NCBI RefSeq assembly: GCF_000499205.1
Contig: NZ_AWUK01000035.1
Location: 35,999-99,998, forward strand
Length of the DNA stretch: 64,000 nt
Direction: 5' to 3'
Origin: Paenibacillus sp. MAEPY2
Lineage (GTDB): Bacteria; Bacillota; Bacilli; Paenibacillales; Paenibacillaceae
Position 1 is the stretch's first letter; every line of letters starts with the position of its first letter. The notes below the pieces were generated by a model. It ran no database searches and had not been told where the DNA came from. It worked only from the letters and a program-made list of their open reading frames with translations. Below, in pieces: positions 60,149-64,000 of the stretch. Position numbers and translations under genes: made by a program.

Positions 60149-60724
60149 TCAACTCCCGGAGGATTTCCGTACTGAAGTTAACGTCTCGGCAAGGTGCAAA
60201 AATGAACCAAGCACGCGTTTGATCCGGTCTTCAATGTCCTGACTGCCTTCAAACTCTTCGTATCCGTCAAACGTTGCCTCAAACCTTCTCCGCTGCGCAC
60301 CACCAATGGAAATCCACTCCTGCGCGTTAATCCCGTGCAAATTGCGAATGATCACCTGCAGCTGCAAAAGCGAACTTACCCCCACCGCGCCTCCTGCAGA
60401 GCTGATGGACAATACCGGTTTACCACTGAAATGAGCCTGGCTCAGGTGATCCAATGCATTCTTGAGCACACCGCTGATGCTGCCGTGATACTCTGGTGTA
60501 GACAGAATAATGGCATCTGCCGCGAGCATACGTGTGTTCAGGTCGGCGAGGTTCTGATCATCGTTCTGTTTTTCATCCGGTGCATAGAATGGAAGCGGTC
60601 TTTTATACAAATCAAACAGGCTGGCTTCATGTCCCTGACCCCTGATTACTTCCACGGCATATTCCCCTAAACGTGTACTGGTTGCATTTTTCCGATTACT
60701 GCCTGCCAAAATCAAGATATTCAT
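60149..60724 (-). CDS. NADPH-dependent FMN reductase
   Basis: A 191-residue flavodoxin-like reductase. LILAGSNRKNATSTRLGEY near the N-terminus binds the FMN phosphate, and STPEYHGSISGVLKNALDHL is the second family signature (PEYNxxxxxxLKNxxD). It reduces FMN, quinones or azo compounds with NADPH. AGGAGAG precedes the ATG. It is the first gene of the operon with two VOC genes. Confidence 0.92.
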   Translation of the reverse strand: MNILILAGSNRKNATSTRLGEYAVEVIRGQGHEASLFDLYKRPLPFYAPDEKQNDDQNLADLNTRMLAADAIILSTPEYHGSISGVLKNALDHLSQAHFSGKPVLSISSAGGAVGVSSLLQLQVIIRNLHGINAQEWISIGGAQRRRFEATFDGYEEFEGSQDIEDRIKRVLGSFLHLAETLTSVRKSSGS

Positions 60725-60845
60725 CTATGTCACTCTCCTACGTTTTAATAGTCGTTCCTACGCTGCGTTATAAATTTCGTTACTCTCATCTTACCGTGCT
60801 TCCGTCTCCGAATCGTCAGCAGATAGACTTAACTTCCAGCACAAA

Positions 60846-60871
60846 AAAACTCAACCTTTGGGTTGAGTTTC
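60846..60871 (-). terminator. terminator after response regulator
   Basis: AAACTCAACC and GGTTGAGTTT pair over 10 bp with a short loop, followed by seven T on the minus strand. Confidence 0.9.
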
Positions 60872-60903
60872 TACGACTTTAGTCTGAGAATATTGGAAGA
60901 TGG

Positions 60904-61626
60904 TCAGACAACCCAGCCATTTCTTACAGCATGAAGCGCAGCTTGGGTCCGGTCTGCCAGGCCTAATTTGTCCAAAAGATGACTGACATGGGTTTTTACC
61001 GTTTTCTCGGTAATGATCAGCTTTATGGCAATCTCTTTATTACTCAAACCTTGTGCGATCAGTCCCAAAACCTCTCGTTCCCGCCGGGTGAGCATGTCCG
61101 GTCCATGAGAAGTTTCTCTCCCAAGCCCATCCCGCTCTTGTTCTGGAGGCTGAGTGGACGTAAGGGGATTGGCACGCCCATGGGCTTCATTCATAGGAAG
61201 TTCAGACGAAGCCATCACATGCATTAATTGACCCGCTGCCGCAGGATGCAATTCTACCTGACCCGCGTGCACATTGCGGATGGCAACGGCAAGATCCTCT
61301 GGCTCAATGTCTTTGAGCAGATAGCCCTTCACTCCTGCGCGTACGGCTGGTACCACATGGTCCTGATCCGAGAAGGAGGTAAGTACGATGATACGGATTC
61401 CAGGTAAAAGCGCACGAAGTCTTCTCGCCGTCTCGATCCCGTCAAGCACTGGCATATGCAGATCCATTAATACCACATCCGGATGCAGCTGTTCTGCCTG
61501 CTCCAGTGCTTCCTGTCCGTTGGAGGCTTCTCCGACGACTTCCATATCTGGCTGTGTGGACAAAAAAACGTGCAACCCGCGTCTTACCATCGCATGATCG
61601 TCAGCGAGTAAAATCGTAATCGGCAT
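60904..61626 (-). CDS. NarL/FixJ-type response regulator
   Basis: A 240-residue two-component response regulator. The receiver domain has the acidic pair ADDH, the phosphorylated Asp55 (LMDLHMP), Thr/Ser in LTSFSD and Lys in LLKD. A variable linker of about 45 residues follows and then a LuxR-type helix-turn-helix (LTRREREVLGLIAQGLSNKE). It is activated by the histidine kinase encoded 18 bp upstream. AGGGGGA precedes the ATG. Targets are unknown. Confidence 0.95.
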   Translation of the reverse strand: MPITILLADDHAMVRRGLHVFLSTQPDMEVVGEASNGQEALEQAEQLHPDVVLMDLHMPVLDGIETARRLRALLPGIRIIVLTSFSDQDHVVPAVRAGVKGYLLKDIEPEDLAVAIRNVHAGQVELHPAAAGQLMHVMASSELPMNEAHGRANPLTSTQPPEQERDGLGRETSHGPDMLTRREREVLGLIAQGLSNKEIAIKLIITEKTVKTHVSHLLDKLGLADRTQAALHAVRNGWVV

Positions 61627-61644
61627 CTCTTCATCCCCCTGATT

Positions 61645-63315
61645 TTATACAGATTCGGACGGGAGTGGAATGACTACCGTTACCGATGTTCCCTTACGGG
61701 ATGAACTTACAAGTTCTAGTCTGCCACCCAGCGATTGCGCCCGTTCCCTCATGATGGACAGACCAAGTGAACTGGCAGGCAAGGCCTCACGCCTTTTGGC
61801 TCCACCTTTGCCCCGATCTGTAACGATGAATATCGCTTCCTGATCGCTTAGCTGGAAGGATATCTCAGCGGAAGTAACTTCCGCATGTTTACGTACATTA
61901 TTGAGCGCTTCCTGTCCAATACGCCATAGTCCTTCCTCAATACTTTGAGGCAAGGACCGCATACCCGTCCGGTGTACAACGACTTGCAACCCCTGTCCTG
62001 TACCATACTCCTGCAAAGCACTGAGCAGACCAGACTCCAAACCTGCCGGGCGAAGCTGCATAATCAAGGCACGCATCTCCTTCAAGGCTTCCTGTGACAA
62101 GGTACGTATATCCTTCATTGCTTCCGCGGCTGGATGCAGCTGCAATGATCCGGATAACATGCTCTCTGCACCTTTGGCTGTCAGGGACAGGGAGAACAAA
62201 ATTTGATTCACTGAATCATGCAAATCCCTTGCGAGCCGATTTCGTTCCTCCAGTCGGGTTAATTCCCGGCGTTTGTAAACCAGTCTCAGACTTTCCCACG
62301 AGGCTGTTATATGTTCAGCAAGTGCATCAAGAACCTCACGATCTGCCTGAAGGAAACCATTGGAAGAACCCAAGCCAACCACCAGTATTGCCGTTTCGCC
62401 AGGAGAACTTAAAGGGATGGGAGCAGCCAGGCCCGAGGCCAAAACGGACATAGGGAGCAGAGTATTGCAAAGTGCTGAAACTTCTTGAATCTCCATTGCC
62501 GCCAATACCGTCGCACGATGAGAATCAATCACTCGATGCATGCGACTCTCCCCCTGTGGAGAAAGTTGAGAACGTGTCAGCATCTCGAACTTGCCAAGAA
62601 TATGGGCAGCTTGTACCATAAAACTTCCGTTCTTCTGCGATAACAGTGCAACAAAAGGCCAGTCATAATGCTGCCCTAGCAGCTGTACAACCTTCTTCGC
62701 CATGTCGTCTGAATTGCTGCACTCGTTCACTGCCAGGCCCAGCGATCTGCTGTACTCTCCCAGCCTGGCATACAGATCCGCTCGCCTTTGCTCCGCGCTG
62801 TATAATCGCATCCGCTCCATCGCACTGCCGATCTGATAAGCTACAGCCTGCAAAAGTGCCAGCTCACTATCACTAAAATGCTCTTTGCCCGGAGCAGCAA
62901 CATTCAGCAGTCCCAGCATCTTCTCCCCTGAGCGGAGCGGGACCGTCGCATGATGGGTGATGTCATGGGTATCTCCCCATTGATGTTCAACCGCATCCTC
63001 CAGACGTTTGCAATTAATAATATTTACAGCATTATCCAATCTCCCGTCACGGAAGCGATTCACGCACCAGCAAGACCCGCAGCGCATCGGTTCCTTGTCA
63101 TGATGCATCAGTGCAGGAGGAAGACGGTGATCAGCAATACAGACGTATTCTCCCTGAGTATCGATCAGGAACACCCAGCCCGCAGTCAGTCCCGTCAGTT
63201 CCAACAGTTTGCCGAGCACCGTATCCAGCATCAAATTCAGGTCGTTGGATGTGTTGAGCGTTTCTGCGATCGTCTTCAGTGTGTACATCTCCTGCATTCC
63301 GGCTTGTTCCGTCAT
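61645..63315 (-). CDS. GAF-domain sensor histidine kinase (NarL partner type)
   Basis: A 556-residue soluble kinase with no membrane helix. Two GAF domains (about 10-170 and 185-345) come before the HisKA_3 dimerisation domain with the phospho-accepting His366 (LARDLHDSVNQ) and the HATPase domain (GQEALNNVRKHAE, VTDRGKGG). The first GAF domain has a cysteine cluster RCGSCWC (Cys79, 82, 84) and Cys102 (INCKRL), which could bind a metal or Fe-S centre or sense redox. The ATG follows AAAGGAGAGG. It is cotranscribed with the response regulator. Confidence 0.93.
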   Translation of the reverse strand: MTEQAGMQEMYTLKTIAETLNTSNDLNLMLDTVLGKLLELTGLTAGWVFLIDTQGEYVCIADHRLPPALMHHDKEPMRCGSCWCVNRFRDGRLDNAVNIINCKRLEDAVEHQWGDTHDITHHATVPLRSGEKMLGLLNVAAPGKEHFSDSELALLQAVAYQIGSAMERMRLYSAEQRRADLYARLGEYSRSLGLAVNECSNSDDMAKKVVQLLGQHYDWPFVALLSQKNGSFMVQAAHILGKFEMLTRSQLSPQGESRMHRVIDSHRATVLAAMEIQEVSALCNTLLPMSVLASGLAAPIPLSSPGETAILVVGLGSSNGFLQADREVLDALAEHITASWESLRLVYKRRELTRLEERNRLARDLHDSVNQILFSLSLTAKGAESMLSGSLQLHPAAEAMKDIRTLSQEALKEMRALIMQLRPAGLESGLLSALQEYGTGQGLQVVVHRTGMRSLPQSIEEGLWRIGQEALNNVRKHAEVTSAEISFQLSDQEAIFIVTDRGKGGAKRREALPASSLGLSIMRERAQSLGGRLELVSSSRKGTSVTVVIPLPSESV

Positions 63316-63411
63316 GCGGATTCCTCTCCTTTGACTGATCCTTAGTGTTGTTTTTCAATTATTGTATACAATCAGCGAAGGATATAAAAGGATGAACTTC
63401 CGGCTTCACAT

Positions 63412-63900
63412 CTAACCCAGCTTCTGTCGTTCTTTACGAGATGCAGATAAAGGCTCCATATTGATCAGACCGCGGTCCGACAGAGCCAGCGCCATTTTAT
63501 AGAAGGCACGCGTCCGAATCTTCGTATACGTATCCTTGCTGACAGGCGGATCAAACACATGGTTGTACACTTTGTAGTCAAATACATCGTCATCCTTCAA
63601 ATAACGTTCGCTGACGAGTACACGTTCCTTCTCGCTCAGTCGAGAGACTACAAAATCAATCGTATCGCAGTAAGCCTGACGTGCACGCTGCACATCCACA
63701 TTATAGATTGCCGTTCTGGCTGTGGAATCCCCGGTCACATTCGTTGCACCATGGAAACGCTCAGCGTAACTCGCCGTCACCATCACCTCTCGTTCTTCAA
63801 AAGCAATCGTTTTATAAATCCGGTATTTTTCCAGCGTGGCTTCTACGGCAGTCTGTGTTTTGCGTCGGTCCAATTCGGGCAGCATCAGTTCCATATTCAT
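63412..63900 (-). CDS. ArpU-family phage late-gene transcriptional regulator
   Basis: A 162-residue protein of the ArpU/RinA-like group that switches on packaging, structural and lysis genes in Gram-positive phages. Recognisable parts are ATLEKYRIYKTIAFEERE near the N-terminus, the sigma-like SRLSEKERVLVSERYLKDD, and the C-terminal YTKIRTRAFYKMALALSDRG. AAGGAGG precedes the ATG closely; the second in-frame ATG (two codons on) has better spacing. No phage gene is next to it. The tail locus lies 9 kb downstream on the same strand and lacks its own regulator, so action in trans is possible. Confidence 0.85.
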   Translation of the reverse strand: MNMELMLPELDRRKTQTAVEATLEKYRIYKTIAFEEREVMVTASYAERFHGATNVTGDSTARTAIYNVDVQRARQAYCDTIDFVVSRLSEKERVLVSERYLKDDDVFDYKVYNHVFDPPVSKDTYTKIRTRAFYKMALALSDRGLINMEPLSASRKERQKLG

Positions 63901-63960
63901 TCTCCTCCTTAAACATTCGTTATAGAATGAAAGTCTAGTAGCTTCGCATGCTCCACTCCG

Positions 63961-64000
63961 ATGACAGAAAAATCTTACGATCGCTGTTATCCCCAGATTT
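63961..64000 (+). repeat. structured intergenic repeat, copy E (cut by window end)
   Basis: GATGACAGAAAAATCTTACGATCGCTGTTATCCCC and following bases match the left half of copies A to D. It lies just upstream of the ArpU gene. The right half is outside the window. Confidence 0.75.

Overview
The window looks like a Paenibacillus-type Firmicute chromosome. Almost every gene has a strong AGGAGG-type ribosome binding site, intrinsic terminators are frequent, the housekeeping genes are Bacillales-like (gltB, yhgE with its TetR gene, htpG behind a CIRCE operator, dGTPase, thpR), and a PBSX/Xkd-type contractile tail locus is present. The species call is inference; no rRNA or tRNA gene is visible.

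Layout. 0-29 kb is core and accessory chromosome: the end of a CpsB/YwqE-type phosphatase gene, an XRE regulator, the large subunit of glutamate synthase, a YhgE-type membrane protein with its TetR regulator, a diacylglycerol glucosyltransferase-like enzyme, a SleB-type wall hydrolase, ThpR, a 2-hydroxyacid dehydrogenase, a TRM11-like methyltransferase, a chemoreceptor, an LLM flavin oxidoreductase with a dGTPase, HtpG, and a peptide/nickel ABC importer operon without ATPases. 29.2-54.8 kb is one long minus-strand phage-tail locus. It holds two consecutive, diverged, complete contractile-tail modules, each with terminator, small protein, sheath, tube, frameshifted chaperone, tape measure, LysM protein, hub, XkdR, XkdS, baseplate J, XkdU and fibre. 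They are followed by a single holin and GH25 lysozyme. There is no capsid, portal, terminase, integrase or replication gene, so the locus reads as a double R-type tailocin (phage-tail-like bacteriocin) with two particle types and two receptor-binding fibres. 55-64 kb carries a DUF4127 protein, a small membrane protein, an unrecognised 317-residue protein, an FMN reductase/VOC operon, a GAF histidine kinase with its NarL-type regulator, and an ArpU-type phage late-gene regulator.

How the parts fit. Transcription of the tail locus runs from about 54.8 kb to 29.1 kb: module 1 (54.8-43.6 kb), module 2 (43.6-31.0 kb), then lysis (30.8-29.2 kb). Both chaperone genes end in an A AAA AAC slippery heptamer, and the -1 frame stays open for a further 53-60 codons, so each module appears to use programmed -1 frameshifting.

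Two non-coding repeat families stand out. One is a roughly 130-150 bp stem-loop element in five intergenic copies (20.9, 23.3, 24.2, 25.4 and 63.96 kb) with compensatory changes in its stem. The other is a roughly 140 bp element ending in an intrinsic terminator; one copy lies directly upstream of the DUF4127 gene and one directly upstream of the tail locus, in the same orientation.
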